Shown here: piece after piece, positions 17,587 through 24,854 of the stretch | How positions within the stretch are numbered: position 1 is the first letter of the stretch | Layout of the letters: every line of letters starts with the position of its first letter | From: Chryseobacterium pennae | Lineage (GTDB): Bacteria; Bacteroidota; Bacteroidia; Flavobacteriales; Weeksellaceae | Assembly: GCF_003385515.1 (NCBI RefSeq) | Contig: NZ_QNVT01000017.1 | Span: 62,001-126,000 of the forward strand | Direction of reading: 5' to 3' | DNA: 64,000 bases | Notes under the pieces: generated by a model | What the model saw: only the letters and a program-made list of their open reading frames with translations | What the model was told of the DNA's origin: nothing | Database searches by the model: none | Position numbers and translations under genes: made by a program

Positions 17587-18150
17587 TTACTCTCGGGGAC
17601 CGAATGGCGGGGTCCATTTTTTCTTTTTCATGATTTCCTTAACTTCTTCGTAGGAAACCGGATAAAAATCATGGCAATCTACCCCCACATCGAAACTTAA
17701 TGCCATTTCATCATCCGGCAATGTTCCGTGTGAGTGTCCGTATAACTGCCAGACTCCGCGGTGTGAACCATTCCAGGTACGCATTGCGTAATGGAAGAGA
17801 ATGATTTTCTGTTTTCCGTTTTGATTATCCAGCTCATCAATTTTCAGTTCGTGATAATCTCTGATGGACGCAAATCGTTTGGGATACGTTAAAGCTACAC
17901 CTTCATGATTACCTTTGATCAAATGGATATTTCCGTTCAATTGATCTAAGATTTCCTTTGTAAAGTCCGGTTTTCCAAGACTGAAATCTCCTAAATGGTA
18001 GACTGTATCTCCGGGATTGATTCTCTCATTCCATCTTTTAATGAGTTCTTGATTCATATGCTCCATAGACTCAAAGGGCCTTTCGGAGAATTTTATAATA
18101 TTTTCGTGACCAAAATGATGGTCTGCTGTAAAAAATATATTGGGTTTCAT
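17587..18150 (-). CDS. Calcineurin-like metallophosphoesterase
   Basis: 187 residues. All metallophosphoesterase motifs are in order: ADHHFGHENI (Asp-x-His) at about 9-18, GDTVYHLGDF near 47-56, KGNHEG (Asn-His) near 79-84, FHYAMRTWNGSHRG, and GHSHG near 135-139. Small enzymes of this shape hydrolyse phosphodiesters or phosphomonoesters; 2',3'-cyclic phosphodiesterase activity is known in the superfamily and would suit its RNA-processing neighbours, but that is inference. It is followed within 15 bases by an exonuclease gene and preceded by a dispersed repeat and the RNase Z-like gene. Confidence 0.85.
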   Translation of the reverse strand: MKPNIFFTADHHFGHENIIKFSERPFESMEHMNQELIKRWNERINPGDTVYHLGDFSLGKPDFTKEILDQLNGNIHLIKGNHEGVALTYPKRFASIRDYHELKIDELDNQNGKQKIILFHYAMRTWNGSHRGVWQLYGHSHGTLPDDEMALSFDVGVDCHDFYPVSYEEVKEIMKKKKWTPPFGPRE

Positions 18151-18179
18151 TTTTTTTATTTTTTTTGTTGTTAGTTGCT

Positions 18180-18281
18180 CCTAGGACCACCCCGTCAAAT
18201 CGTAGATTTGACACCCTTCCGGAGGAGGGGAATATCACGTCTTCAACTGAGGTTTTTGTGAAGAGGGGAATTTTGAGGGTT
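18180..18281. repeat. Dispersed CCACCCCGTCAAA repeat, copy A
   Basis: Begins ACCACCCCGTCAAATCGTAG, contains the short hairpin TCAAATCGTAGATTTGA and ends near AGGGGAATTTTGAGGG. A relative lies at 19240-19321 in the next gap, sharing CCACCCCGTCAAA and a TCTTCAACTGAG segment. It is an intergenic repeat family and not a gene. Confidence 0.6.
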
Positions 18282-18282
18282 T

Positions 18283-19224
18283 TTAGTTTCTAAATGCTTT
18301 ATAAAAAGCGGTTTCAATTTCCTGCTGGTCGTTTTCAGTATATCTTCTTGAAAAGTGGATAGGAATAGCTTCTTTCACATTGCATTCCTTCATAATCTTT
18401 CCTGATGCAGAGGCAAAACTGTGGTGATTCATCTTGGCAAATTCCTGATCTTCGTCCTTGTAAAATGTTTCAATGTACACCATATCTGCATGATTGAAAA
18501 CATCTTTTATCTTTTTATAATTGTCTTCATCCGCTGCATGATCCATGATAACTCCTAATTTATAGCCTTCATTTCTGGTCAGCAAATGAAACAGACCTAA
18601 TGCTTTATACAGCGTTCCTTCTATTTCAATTTCTTTATCCGGATCATTATTTTCAAAGGCTGTTTTTAATTCGCTGATCCATTTTCCATTCTTAAAATCA
18701 GAGATATTTTCATGGAACGTTACAGAATCTTTTTCTTTAAACAGATAAGCAATAGAATCTGTTTTGTGGTCCAGAATTGCAAAATCTACATTTACATATT
18801 CATCTTCAAAAAGAACATTCTGCGTCTTTACATATTCAAGATTCCAGTAAGGCGGACGAATAGTGTAGACATTGATTTCTTCTTTGGAAACAATTTCACG
18901 GATCTCATATTCAATAGCATTTTCATCTATTAAATTCCATGTATAAGATTTTAATCTTGCTTCAATTTGCTGATGAATATTTCTCGGCCCACAGATAACG
19001 ACTTTTTCTCCACTTCCGATCTGATGTCTGAAAATTCCGTCAAAATTTGAGAAATGATCGATATGAGTATGGCTGATGAATATCGCCGATATCGCCTGTG
19101 CTTCCTTTACCGTTAATAAACTTGCTTCTCCACAATCACATACATAATGCTTTGCTGAGTTTGGAACTTTTATTAATATACTGATATCTTCTTTTAAGAG
19201 ACTTTTTATTTCTGCCTGTAACAT
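18283..19224 (-). CDS. RNase Z-like metallo-beta-lactamase-fold hydrolase
   Basis: 313 residues. Metal-binding motif HTHIDH at about 53-58, a second Asp in MDHAADEDNY near 222, HHSFASASGKI near 260, and a final IPIHFSRRY near 290. The HFSxRY ending is characteristic of RNase Z/ElaC, the tRNA 3'-processing endonucleases. The insert between residues 95 and 200 is longer than in ElaC and the exosite arm is not obvious, so the substrate may differ. It heads the unit that continues into a phosphoesterase and two ERI1-like exonucleases. tRNA or other RNA 3'-end cleavage is the best guess. Confidence 0.78.
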   Translation of the reverse strand: MLQAEIKSLLKEDISILIKVPNSAKHYVCDCGEASLLTVKEAQAISAIFISHTHIDHFSNFDGIFRHQIGSGEKVVICGPRNIHQQIEARLKSYTWNLIDENAIEYEIREIVSKEEINVYTIRPPYWNLEYVKTQNVLFEDEYVNVDFAILDHKTDSIAYLFKEKDSVTFHENISDFKNGKWISELKTAFENNDPDKEIEIEGTLYKALGLFHLLTRNEGYKLGVIMDHAADEDNYKKIKDVFNHADMVYIETFYKDEDQEFAKMNHHSFASASGKIMKECNVKEAIPIHFSRRYTENDQQEIETAFYKAFRN

Positions 19225-19239
19225 TTCTTTTCTTTTTAA

Positions 19240-19321
19240 ACCACCCCGTCAAAAATTAAAAATTTTTGCTTCCCCTTCAGAGAAAGGGAATTTTCACATC
19301 TTCAACTGAGATATTTGTGAG
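19240..19321. repeat. Dispersed CCACCCCGTCAAA repeat, copy B
   Basis: Shares CCACCCCGTCAAA and TCTTCAACTGAGATATTTGTG with copy A at 18180. It lies between the RNase Z-like gene and the RNA ligase terminator. Confidence 0.6.
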
Positions 19322-19358
19322 TATTCAATACTTCAACGTTTGTGGTTGGGTTTATACA

Positions 19359-19391
19359 TAAAAAAGTTCCGGTAATGAATTACCGAAACTA
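19359..19391 (-). terminator. Intrinsic terminator overlapping the RNA ligase stop codon
   Basis: Minus-strand stem AGTTTCGGTAAT, TC, ATTACCGGAACT followed by U6. The left arm contains the ligase stop TAG. It separates the tRNA-to-ligase transcript from the RNase Z-to-exonuclease genes. Confidence 0.8.
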
Positions 19392-20402
19392 AACTTTAAG
19401 AGTCATCAACTCTTCTTTTATACAATCTATGACTAAAGAATTCAACTTTTTGTTGATCTTTTTCTGCTCATCTTTTTCAATGGTTGTAAAAACTGCCGGA
19501 AAATCTTTTTCAAAATCTTCTAAAATATCCTGTGCAAAAAGGCCTATGGCTTTCCCTATCATTTTGGGTTCAAATTCACCAATTTTGCTCACCACATTAT
19601 TCAGTCTGTTTGCTGTTACATAATGTTGGATTTCTTCCCAGATATTTTGAGCTGTTTCGCTGAAATGAAGCTGTTTCTGAACAATTTTATTTTCTTTTTT
19701 GACCATTTTAGATTTTTCGATCCATTTTTCATTCTTATTTTTCAGAATGACTCTGGCTCCGTTACCGAAATATCTGGTTTTTAAGGTCTTGATAATGGTT
19801 CCTTCACACATATTGTTCATTTCCGGAAATCCTAACCAGGTTGGGATTTTAGAATTGAAAACATTCGGGAACCTCAATGCTTCTTCTAAAGTTCCTTCAA
19901 ACAAGGTTTTAGCATAGAAAAATCCCGCCTCCTCAAAAATTGAGTTGATAATATCTGCATCTAAATAAGTTACCCCATTCAACTTAATGTCGAATGCATA
20001 AAAATCGTTGTAAGGTGCATATTCAATTCCTGCCTGCACTCTTATCGCATCTTTCACGGGTTCTACTTCTTTATGTTTGTAACTGCCACCGAACAATTCA
20101 CCGTAAATGACTACTGTTTCAACGTCCGGGTATATTGTTTTCACTTTTTGAAACAAATTAATTACATTTTTTCTGTACTGTTCCAAAATTTGATGTGCAT
20201 TGTAAAATTTTTCATCTTTTTCAATAAAAGCTGTTCTTTTTGCGATCTTAATCTCCTTTCCGTCGGTAAAGAAAGAGAAATTAGCGCCATGAACTTTTTC
20301 CTGCACGATGAAAACCTCATCCCCAAAGCCCTGCAATCTGATCTGATCGATCATACGGGTTTGGTAAGCATTTTCTATAGAGTTATATGTTTTGAAAATC
20401 AT
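19389..20402 (-). CDS. Rnl2-type RNA ligase
   Basis: 337 residues, close to the 334 of T4 Rnl2. The nucleotidyl-transferase motif I, EKVHGANF, places the adenylated lysine at K36 (T4 Rnl2 uses K35). Motif IV CEGTIIK falls near residue 205 and motif V VILKNKNEKW near 223, with a helical C-terminal domain thereafter. The enzyme should join a 3'-OH to a 5'-phosphate in nicked or annealed RNA. It ends the operon that begins with the tRNA array and contains a cyclic-phosphate receiver and an exonuclease, so broken tRNA is the natural substrate (inference). It starts 5 bases after a 37-aa ORF. Confidence 0.92.
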   Translation of the reverse strand: MIFKTYNSIENAYQTRMIDQIRLQGFGDEVFIVQEKVHGANFSFFTDGKEIKIAKRTAFIEKDEKFYNAHQILEQYRKNVINLFQKVKTIYPDVETVVIYGELFGGSYKHKEVEPVKDAIRVQAGIEYAPYNDFYAFDIKLNGVTYLDADIINSIFEEAGFFYAKTLFEGTLEEALRFPNVFNSKIPTWLGFPEMNNMCEGTIIKTLKTRYFGNGARVILKNKNEKWIEKSKMVKKENKIVQKQLHFSETAQNIWEEIQHYVTANRLNNVVSKIGEFEPKMIGKAIGLFAQDILEDFEKDFPAVFTTIEKDEQKKINKKLNSLVIDCIKEELMTLKV

Positions 20403-20406
20403 TTTT

Positions 20407-20520
20407 TTAGTTTTTTGTCATTTCTGACTGGTTATTTTCCATTTGGGTAATGTGTCTTTGTGCATTAAAGCTGAGGCTGAGATGATTTTTAATATCCTGA
20501 ATAGATCTGAAAATGTCCAT
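20407..20520 (-). CDS. 37-residue ORF translationally coupled to the cREC gene
   Basis: The ATG overlaps the stop of the cREC gene as TAATG, and the stop lies 5 bases before the RNA ligase ATG, the spacing expected of a real small gene. The product is polar and amphipathic (FRSIQDIKNHLSLSF, then ITQMENNQSEM), with no signal peptide or cysteine. It could be a small ligase or cREC partner or merely a coupling peptide. No family recognised. Confidence 0.55.
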   Translation of the reverse strand: MDIFRSIQDIKNHLSLSFNAQRHITQMENNQSEMTKN

Positions 20521-20891
20521 TACAATTTTTTAAAGTTTTTTAAAAGTCTTTCAATATTTTCTTTTCCTACAGGGTTCATGGAGTGGCAATAGAATTTAGG
20601 TAAGTCTAAATAATTATCCATACAGTATTCTATCAGCCATTTTGCACAGTCATAGCCATTTTTTTCCACAAATTCACCAGTATCTGTTTTCAGATAATGC
20701 TTATCTGCAAGATCATGGTCAAAAGAAATCATTTCCGGCAGTCCTTTTTCCTGAATCCTGCTGACAAACTGATCGTAATTCCGAACAATATGCCAGTCTC
20801 TTCTGAGAAAAATGTCCTGTTTGGTATAACGATACGCCTCAATAGGATATCGGATATCATCCAGAAACAATAGTCTTTTGGTCATTTCCAT
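20520..20891 (-). CDS. Cyclic-phosphate-processing receiver-domain (cREC) protein
   Basis: 123 residues forming one receiver-like domain: LFLDDIRYP at about 8-16 (acidic pair and strand 1), SFDHDLADKH near 54-63, and a late FYCHSMNPVGKENI near 102-115. This HD and HS/N pattern is that of the cREC family, predicted by comparative genomics to act on 2',3'-cyclic phosphate ends in RNA repair loci and unrelated in role to two-component signalling. It lies directly before the small ORF and RNA ligase. ATG or the second ATG two codons later could be the start. Confidence 0.82.
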   Translation of the reverse strand: MEMTKRLLFLDDIRYPIEAYRYTKQDIFLRRDWHIVRNYDQFVSRIQEKGLPEMISFDHDLADKHYLKTDTGEFVEKNGYDCAKWLIEYCMDNYLDLPKFYCHSMNPVGKENIERLLKNFKKL

Positions 20892-20906
20892 GGTTTTAGT
20901 TTTAAC

Positions 20907-21692
20907 TTAGTCTTCATCAATCCAATCTACAACGGTCTTCAAAAAGTGCATTCTGACTTCTTCGAACCTTGTAATATTAGGAATATGATTAATTTCTAAT
21001 AAATGTTTGTTTCCGTTTTTCTGAATGATATAATCATTCGCGATAACATCCATTCCTATTTTATCTTTCAACATTAAAGTATCCTGTAAAAGTTCCGCAT
21101 CCATTTCCATGAATTGGGCATCGTCCGGATGTATGGATTTCAACCACGTATCTCCTTCTAGCTTAATCTGCCAGGATTTTTCGCCTATGTTTAAAATTCT
21201 TACAGCATCTCCCTCAAAATAAGGCTCCAATATGCTGTTTTCTGTACTTTCCCAACTTCCTGTAAACTTATGCTTGTTTTCTCCACAATGCCAGTTTCCC
21301 CACTTTGCAACCATCTCTCTATCGGTATTCACATAAGCTCCTGCCGAAATAAATCCTCTTTGGGAATTGAATTTTGAATACTTCATCGCTTTGGCAAGAC
21401 AAGGAATTTTCAACCGGCATTCCAGCATTCCGTATGCATTTGGAAAGCATGGGCCATTCCAAATTGTCAACCCGGCGATAAGATCAAGATCTTCTTCAAA
21501 AATCCCGTGATACACCACTTTATCTACAGGAAGCATTCCTACTCCCTGAGCTTTTTCGACATATAATGTTCCGTCCACTACTTTAATCATCGGAATGGAT
21601 TGATGCCAGATCATAAGACCATCATAATGTTGTCGTATATATTCGTATTCCTGTTCGTGTAAACCGATAACGGCTATTCTATTGTGAGTCAT
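20907..21692 (-). CDS. ATP-grasp enzyme, RNA-repair associated (copy 2)
   Basis: 261 residues. The C-terminal half has the ATP-grasp signature: an Asp before the last strand (GMDVIANDYII) and HLLEINHIPN (Glu-x-Asn metal site) near residue 238, plus basic residues (WQIKLEGDTWLKS) for ATP phosphates. ATP-grasp enzymes form amide-like bonds through acyl-phosphates. R2K-clade ATP-grasp proteins are known beside RNA ligases and are proposed to modify RNA or a partner protein. Its first 90 residues differ from the other copy at 22271-23047. It lies between the exonuclease and cREC genes with gaps of 15-20 bases. Confidence 0.75.
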   Translation of the reverse strand: MTHNRIAVIGLHEQEYEYIRQHYDGLMIWHQSIPMIKVVDGTLYVEKAQGVGMLPVDKVVYHGIFEEDLDLIAGLTIWNGPCFPNAYGMLECRLKIPCLAKAMKYSKFNSQRGFISAGAYVNTDREMVAKWGNWHCGENKHKFTGSWESTENSILEPYFEGDAVRILNIGEKSWQIKLEGDTWLKSIHPDDAQFMEMDAELLQDTLMLKDKIGMDVIANDYIIQKNGNKHLLEINHIPNITRFEEVRMHFLKTVVDWIDED

Positions 21693-21712
21693 GTTTTTAG
21701 TTTTTTGGTGTG

Positions 21713-22258
21713 TTATTTTCTTAACACGCTATATAATAGTTTGGCGGTATTATAAGCATCATCTGCTCCGCTGTGGTTATTCCCTTCAAATTCAAGATTT
21801 CTGAACTGGAGTTCTTTTAAAAGACCTTTGGGCTTTTCTCCTTTCATTAAACTTATGAGTATTTTCAAATCAATATAAGTGTCACTAAAAGGGAATCTTG
21901 TTCCCAATTCTCTACATTGATTTTCAATAATTTCCTTATCAAATCCTCCGTATGCTGAATAGGTTCTGACCAGAGAATTGTACCTGTTCTTTATTCTTGA
22001 ACAGGCTTCCTGAAAAGAGATTCCTTCTTTTTCCAGTTTTTCTGCTGTAATTCCGGTAAGTTTTGTACAATACTCACTTACTTCGGATTTGTAAGGTTTT
22101 ACGAAATAACTTCTTTTATCTTCGATACTTCCATCTGACATATTCAGCTTGCAGATTCCGATTTCAATGATTTCCCTTTCCTGATTTTCAGGGGGCTTTT
22201 CGTCTTCCCAGCATGTAGCTTCTATGTCTATTACTGTAATTTTATCATACAAAAGCAT
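21713..22258 (-). CDS. ERI1/KapD-like DEDDh 3'-5' exonuclease (paralogue 3)
   Basis: 181 residues. IDIEATCWEDEKPP at the start, AYGGFDKEII in the middle and HHSGADDAYNTAKLL at the end give a full DEDDh active site of the ERI1 type. It resembles the paralogue at 17027 more than that at 16407 in the final motif. It sits between the two ATP-grasp genes with 12- and 20-base gaps, so it is part of the ligase operon. Expected role: trimming RNA 3' ends. Confidence 0.87.
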   Translation of the reverse strand: MLLYDKITVIDIEATCWEDEKPPENQEREIIEIGICKLNMSDGSIEDKRSYFVKPYKSEVSEYCTKLTGITAEKLEKEGISFQEACSRIKNRYNSLVRTYSAYGGFDKEIIENQCRELGTRFPFSDTYIDLKILISLMKGEKPKGLLKELQFRNLEFEGNNHSGADDAYNTAKLLYSVLRK

Positions 22259-22270
22259 GTCTTTGTTTTT

Positions 22271-23047
22271 TTAATTTGAAAAGTAGAGATTCAATGCTTT
22301 GATCACACTTTTCACGTTGGTATTGGGGTAGAATCCGGAACTGTTGATACAGTTTATTTCAACGATTTTCCAGCCTTCATCCGTTAAACAAATGTCCATT
22401 ACAAAAGCTTCTTCGAGAGTAAACAGTTGAATCATTTTTTTCGCAAAATCTAATCCGTCCTGTGATACGTTTTCTTCGAAAGGAGCATTATCATTAAATC
22501 TGTAATAGCCGCCATCGACGATTTGCCCACCAACGATCCAAAGTCTTGCTTCTTTTATGGTTCGTTTTGCTTCAGAGCTCTGAATTAAAGAATCCGTTGT
22601 AATTCTGTTGTTTTGATTTTGCAGTCCTTCAAACACAAAATCCTTCCATTCGGTTTCTGTAAAAACTTTTCCTGTAAAAATTTTCGCTTCACTGTATGGT
22701 TTGATGAATTTTTCTTCACCTTTTTTCCACGATAATTCTTCCGAAATTGGATGAATAGAAACTTTATGATTCAAAAGGTTCTCACCATAATGCTGAGAAT
22801 AGACCTCATATAAATGGTTACCTCCGTAAAAAGAACCGGGAACCCAATCTGAATTCTGTTTCGCCAATCTTGCAATCGTCACCGAACCATATACAAAAAC
22901 ATCTTTTCTATCTGTTTCAAAGTCTATTTTATCTGCCGTTGGCGGAATATTGATAACATCATAATCAATATTCAATTCTTCCAACGCGTTAAAAATTTTG
23001 TAATGATCCGGATCTAAATACACATTAGACTGAATTAAAAAATACAT
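22271..23047 (-). CDS. ATP-grasp enzyme, R2K-clade-like (copy 1)
   Basis: 258 residues. The end of the protein carries FVMDICLTDEGWKIVEINCIN (Asp and Glu-x-Asn metal ligands, about 217-237), and upstream basic residues in EEKFIKPYSEAK and RTIKEARLWIVGG fit ATP binding. This matches the former DUF4343 group, now grouped as R2K-clade ATP-grasp. Substrate unknown; context says RNA or a translation-linked protein. It follows the YkuK-like gene after a 87-base gap containing a short dispersed repeat. Confidence 0.78.
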   Translation of the reverse strand: MYFLIQSNVYLDPDHYKIFNALEELNIDYDVINIPPTADKIDFETDRKDVFVYGSVTIARLAKQNSDWVPGSFYGGNHLYEVYSQHYGENLLNHKVSIHPISEELSWKKGEEKFIKPYSEAKIFTGKVFTETEWKDFVFEGLQNQNNRITTDSLIQSSEAKRTIKEARLWIVGGQIVDGGYYRFNDNAPFEENVSQDGLDFAKKMIQLFTLEEAFVMDICLTDEGWKIVEINCINSSGFYPNTNVKSVIKALNLYFSN

Positions 23048-23078
23048 GGTTATTAGTTTTTATTATTTAATTTTTAGG

Positions 23079-23131
23079 ATGGAAGATGGAAGTTCATATT
23101 ATAACGTTAAAACTTCCAGCTTCCAGCCTCA
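23079..23131. repeat. Short member of the GGAAGATGGAAGTT inverted-repeat family
   Basis: GGATGGAAGATGGAAGTT faces AACTTCCAGCTTCCAGCC across a 15-base loop. Longer relatives lie at 38728-38882, 42466-42606 and within 27852-28165. Confidence 0.65.
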
Positions 23132-23133
23132 TA

Positions 23134-23619
23134 TTATACCATCATATCGGCACAATTGGAGCTTGCAAAGGCAAAAGGTTTTGCTTTAAACACATAGCCC
23201 ATTCCCAGAATATATCCCATGGCGTCTTTTAATGCGACATTGGATTTAAAATCAGGATCGGTATTAATGTCTGCGTGTACCTCCATTTCCACTCCATAAA
23301 TGTCCAATACAGAACAGATTGCATAAGCAATTTCAACAGATTTGTTGACTTCATTCAGCATTCTCTCTTTGATACTGATGGTCTGTATTTCTCTTTCTTT
23401 TCTGATAAAGGTAAACGCTCCTTTTCCTTCACGAATAAATACTACTGCCGTAGCATAATTAATAGCTTCTCCATATACGTGAGAGTCTGATCCCACACAT
23501 ACTTTCAGACGATGTCCGTTTGCCTGTTCGCGAATAATGGCTTCTTCTACCAGCTGTGCGATAGAGTGTTGGAAAATTTTTCCGGTCATATTCTGCCATG
23601 TTTGTTGTTGCGTTTCCAT
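23134..23619 (-). CDS. YkuK/DUF458-like RNase H-fold protein
   Basis: 161 residues. It contains CVGSDSHVYGEAINYATAVV (Asp and Ser/His on the first strand, about 41-60) and EVHADINTDPDFKSN (second acidic site, about 112-126), the pattern of the YkuK family of RNase H-like proteins predicted to bind RNA or act as nucleases. It is the first protein gene after the tRNA array, separated from the last tRNA only by spacer repeats. This supports a function in tRNA or RNA handling; the reaction is unproven. Confidence 0.8.
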   Translation of the reverse strand: METQQQTWQNMTGKIFQHSIAQLVEEAIIREQANGHRLKVCVGSDSHVYGEAINYATAVVFIREGKGAFTFIRKEREIQTISIKERMLNEVNKSVEIAYAICSVLDIYGVEMEVHADINTDPDFKSNVALKDAMGYILGMGYVFKAKPFAFASSNCADMMV

Positions 23620-23654
23620 TTTTTTACATATTTAAGTTCTATACTTTTTATAAT

Positions 23655-23727
23655 TCATAAATGATAATTGATTGATAAGTAATGACAAGAACCTCTTTCT
23701 ATCATTCATTACTTATTACTCATTATT
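23655..23727. repeat. Spacer palindrome 1 (AT-rich)
   Basis: Imperfect inverted repeat pairing TAAGTAATGA with TCATTACTTA and ending ATTACTCATTATTA. Similar elements occur at 23963-24040, 24312-24368 and 25013-25083 between tRNAs. Confidence 0.55.
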
Positions 23728-23737
23728 AAAAAAGTAA

Positions 23738-23784
23738 AAGGCTGTCTATATTTTTTGTTTGATCTTCTGCGCTTGACAAACCTT
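23738..23784 (-). repeat. Array hairpin element H1
   Basis: Minus strand: AAGGTTTGTC pairs with GACAGCCTT around a loop holding AAGCGCAGAAGATC; followed by a broken U-run. First of five related elements. Confidence 0.65.
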
Positions 23785-23807
23785 TTCTCTTTTCTTTATT
23801 TGTGTGA

Positions 23808-23881
23808 ATGGTAACTGGCCATTTTTTTATCTGAACTTTCATGGTATTAAAATCAATTTAATATTGACCAGTTATTCACAT
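23808..23881 (-). other. Long imperfect stem between H1 and tRNA-Glu
   Basis: Minus strand TGTGAATAACTGG pairs with CCAGTT-ACC-ATTCACA, 13 bp with a 3-base bulge. The loop contains its own A/T stem. The 7-bp outer helix plus inner helix recalls a degenerate tRNA or a bulged Ro-binding stem, but neither identity is established. Confidence 0.4.
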
Positions 23882-23885
23882 CCAG

Positions 23886-23957
23886 TACTCTATAAGGGAA
23901 TCGAACCCTTGTTTTCTGCTCGAAAGGCAGGCGTCCTTACCGTTAGACGAATAGAGC
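23886..23957 (-). tRNA. tRNA-Glu (anticodon TTC)
   Basis: 72 nt cloverleaf: acceptor GCTCTAT/ATAGAGT (G-U first pair), loop CTTTCGA with anticodon TTC, T arm AAGGG-TTCGATT-CCCTT, discriminator A, no encoded CCA. Last tRNA of the array. Confidence 0.85.
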
Positions 23958-23962
23958 ATTTT

Positions 23963-24040
23963 ATAAGCAATGAGTAATTGGTGATGAGTCATGATAATAA
24001 ATACTTTATATCGTTAATTACTTATTGTTCATTATTAAAA
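23963..24040. repeat. Spacer palindrome 2 (AT-rich)
   Basis: Imperfect: AAGCAATGAGTAATTGGTGA faces TAATTACTTATTGTTCATTA. Lies between H2 and tRNA-Glu. Confidence 0.5.
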
Positions 24041-24045
24041 AAGAA

Positions 24046-24099
24046 CAAGCTTGTCTTAAATTTGCTTAACAAAAAGAACTTCTACGCTTGACAAGCCTT
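24046..24099 (-). repeat. Array hairpin element H2
   Basis: Minus strand: AAGGCTTGTC pairs with GACAAGCTTG (nine pairs); loop carries AAGCGTAGAAGTTC. The stem differs from H5 by a compensating C-G for U-A change. Confidence 0.7.
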
Positions 24100-24144
24100 T
24101 CTTTCGAAAATTATATTGAGCATTTAATATTTTCTTCTCTTTGA

Positions 24145-24215
24145 CCAACTGACTAGGAATCGAACCTAAACAACAAGAGTATAGTTCCTGCATGCTGCCA
24201 TTACATTATCAGTGG
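24145..24215 (-). tRNA. Divergent tRNA, anticodon TAT (Ile, codon ATA)
   Basis: 71 nt. Acceptor CCACTGA/TCAGTTG has one mismatch, D arm ATGT/GCAT, anticodon stem CAGGA/TCTTG, loop ACTATAC gives TAT with C instead of the universal U at position 33. T arm TTAGG-TTCGATT-CCTAG. Bacteria usually read ATA with a CAT tRNA carrying lysidine, so a TAT tRNA is unusual. Confidence 0.65.
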
Positions 24216-24220
24216 GTGGG

Positions 24221-24304
24221 TGGAAGTAGTAGGATTCGAACCTACTCAGCAATGAAGCAACAGATTTACAGTCTGCCCCGACTCTCCAACTTCGGCGTAC
24301 TTCC
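24221..24304 (-). tRNA. tRNA-Tyr (anticodon GTA)
   Basis: 84 nt with long variable arm. Acceptor GGAAGTA/TACTTCC, anticodon loop CTGTAAA, T arm GTAGG-TTCGAAT-CCTAC, discriminator A, no CCA. The D arm (GCCGAAGTTGGAGAGTC) is nearly the same as in the neighbouring tRNA-Cys. Confidence 0.9.
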
Positions 24305-24311
24305 AGATTTT

Positions 24312-24368
24312 TTATACGTAATGAGTAATGATGAAAATTACTTTTCTATCATTCTTTACTTATTACTC
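24312..24368. repeat. Spacer palindrome 3 (AT-rich)
   Basis: TACGTAATGAGTAATGAT faces ATCATTCTTTACTTATTACTCATT. Lies between tRNA-Tyr and H3. Confidence 0.55.
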
Positions 24369-24386
24369 ATTATTGATAAAAAGAAA

Positions 24387-24443
24387 AAGCCTGTCTGTAT
24401 TTTGTGTTTTGGCTTAAAGATCTTCTGCTCTTGACAGACATTT
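24387..24443 (-). repeat. Array hairpin element H3
   Basis: Minus strand: GTCTGTC pairs with GACAGGC (one G-U); loop holds AAGAGCAGAAGATC; a U5 tract follows at once, as in an intrinsic terminator. Confidence 0.7.
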
Positions 24444-24520
24444 TTCTTTTCTAATAAAGGATATTCTTTATTCTTATAAGTGATGAATACTTTGTTCTAT
24501 TCACTTACAATTTTACTTTG

Positions 24521-24602
24521 AGATGGTTATGGGATTCAAACCCACTCAGCTCACGCAACGGTTTTGCAGACCGCCCCGACTCTTCCACTTCGGCGAACCA
24601 TC
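24521..24602 (-). tRNA. tRNA-Cys (anticodon GCA) with extended variable arm
   Basis: 82 nt. Acceptor GATGGTT/AACCATC, loop CTGCAAA, T arm GTGGG-TTTGAAT-CCCAT, discriminator T as expected for Cys identity. Canonical tRNA-Cys has a short variable loop; here it is extended (TGCGTGAGCTGA), like the Tyr copy, which suggests one was derived from the other. Confidence 0.85.
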
Positions 24603-24647
24603 AGATTTTAATATGAGTAATTTTTAATGCCCATTATTCAAAAAAAC

Positions 24648-24695
24648 AAAGCCTGTTCTATTTTTGTGTTTGAACTTCTGCGCTTGACAGACTTT
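24648..24695 (-). repeat. Array hairpin element H4
   Basis: Minus strand: AAAGTCTGT pairs with ACAGGCTTT; loop holds AAGCGCAGAAGTTC. Adjacent to H5 with no tRNA between them. Confidence 0.65.
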
Positions 24696-24760
24696 ATTTT
24701 TACCTAAAATTGTATTAATCATATTTTTTTTAGCTTCTAACTGTTATGATTGAGAAAGAA

Positions 24761-24818
24761 AAAGTTTGTCTATATTTTTATGTTTTGGTGTAAAGATCTT
24801 CTGCTCTCGACAAACTTT
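24761..24818 (-). repeat. Array hairpin element H5
   Basis: Minus strand: AAAGTTTGTC pairs perfectly with GACAAACTTT (10 bp), then U-rich sequence; loop carries GAGAGCAGAAGATC. The most stable copy. Confidence 0.7.
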
Positions 24819-24854
24819 TATTTTTCTCCTGAAACAATTAACATTCAGTCACTG

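Noticed and set aside
23726..23842. 38-aa ORF beginning in the loop near tRNA-Glu
   Set aside because: It lacks codons for Tyr, Cys and CTA, has no promoter of its own and covers hairpin H1; mentioned only as a possible decayed leader.
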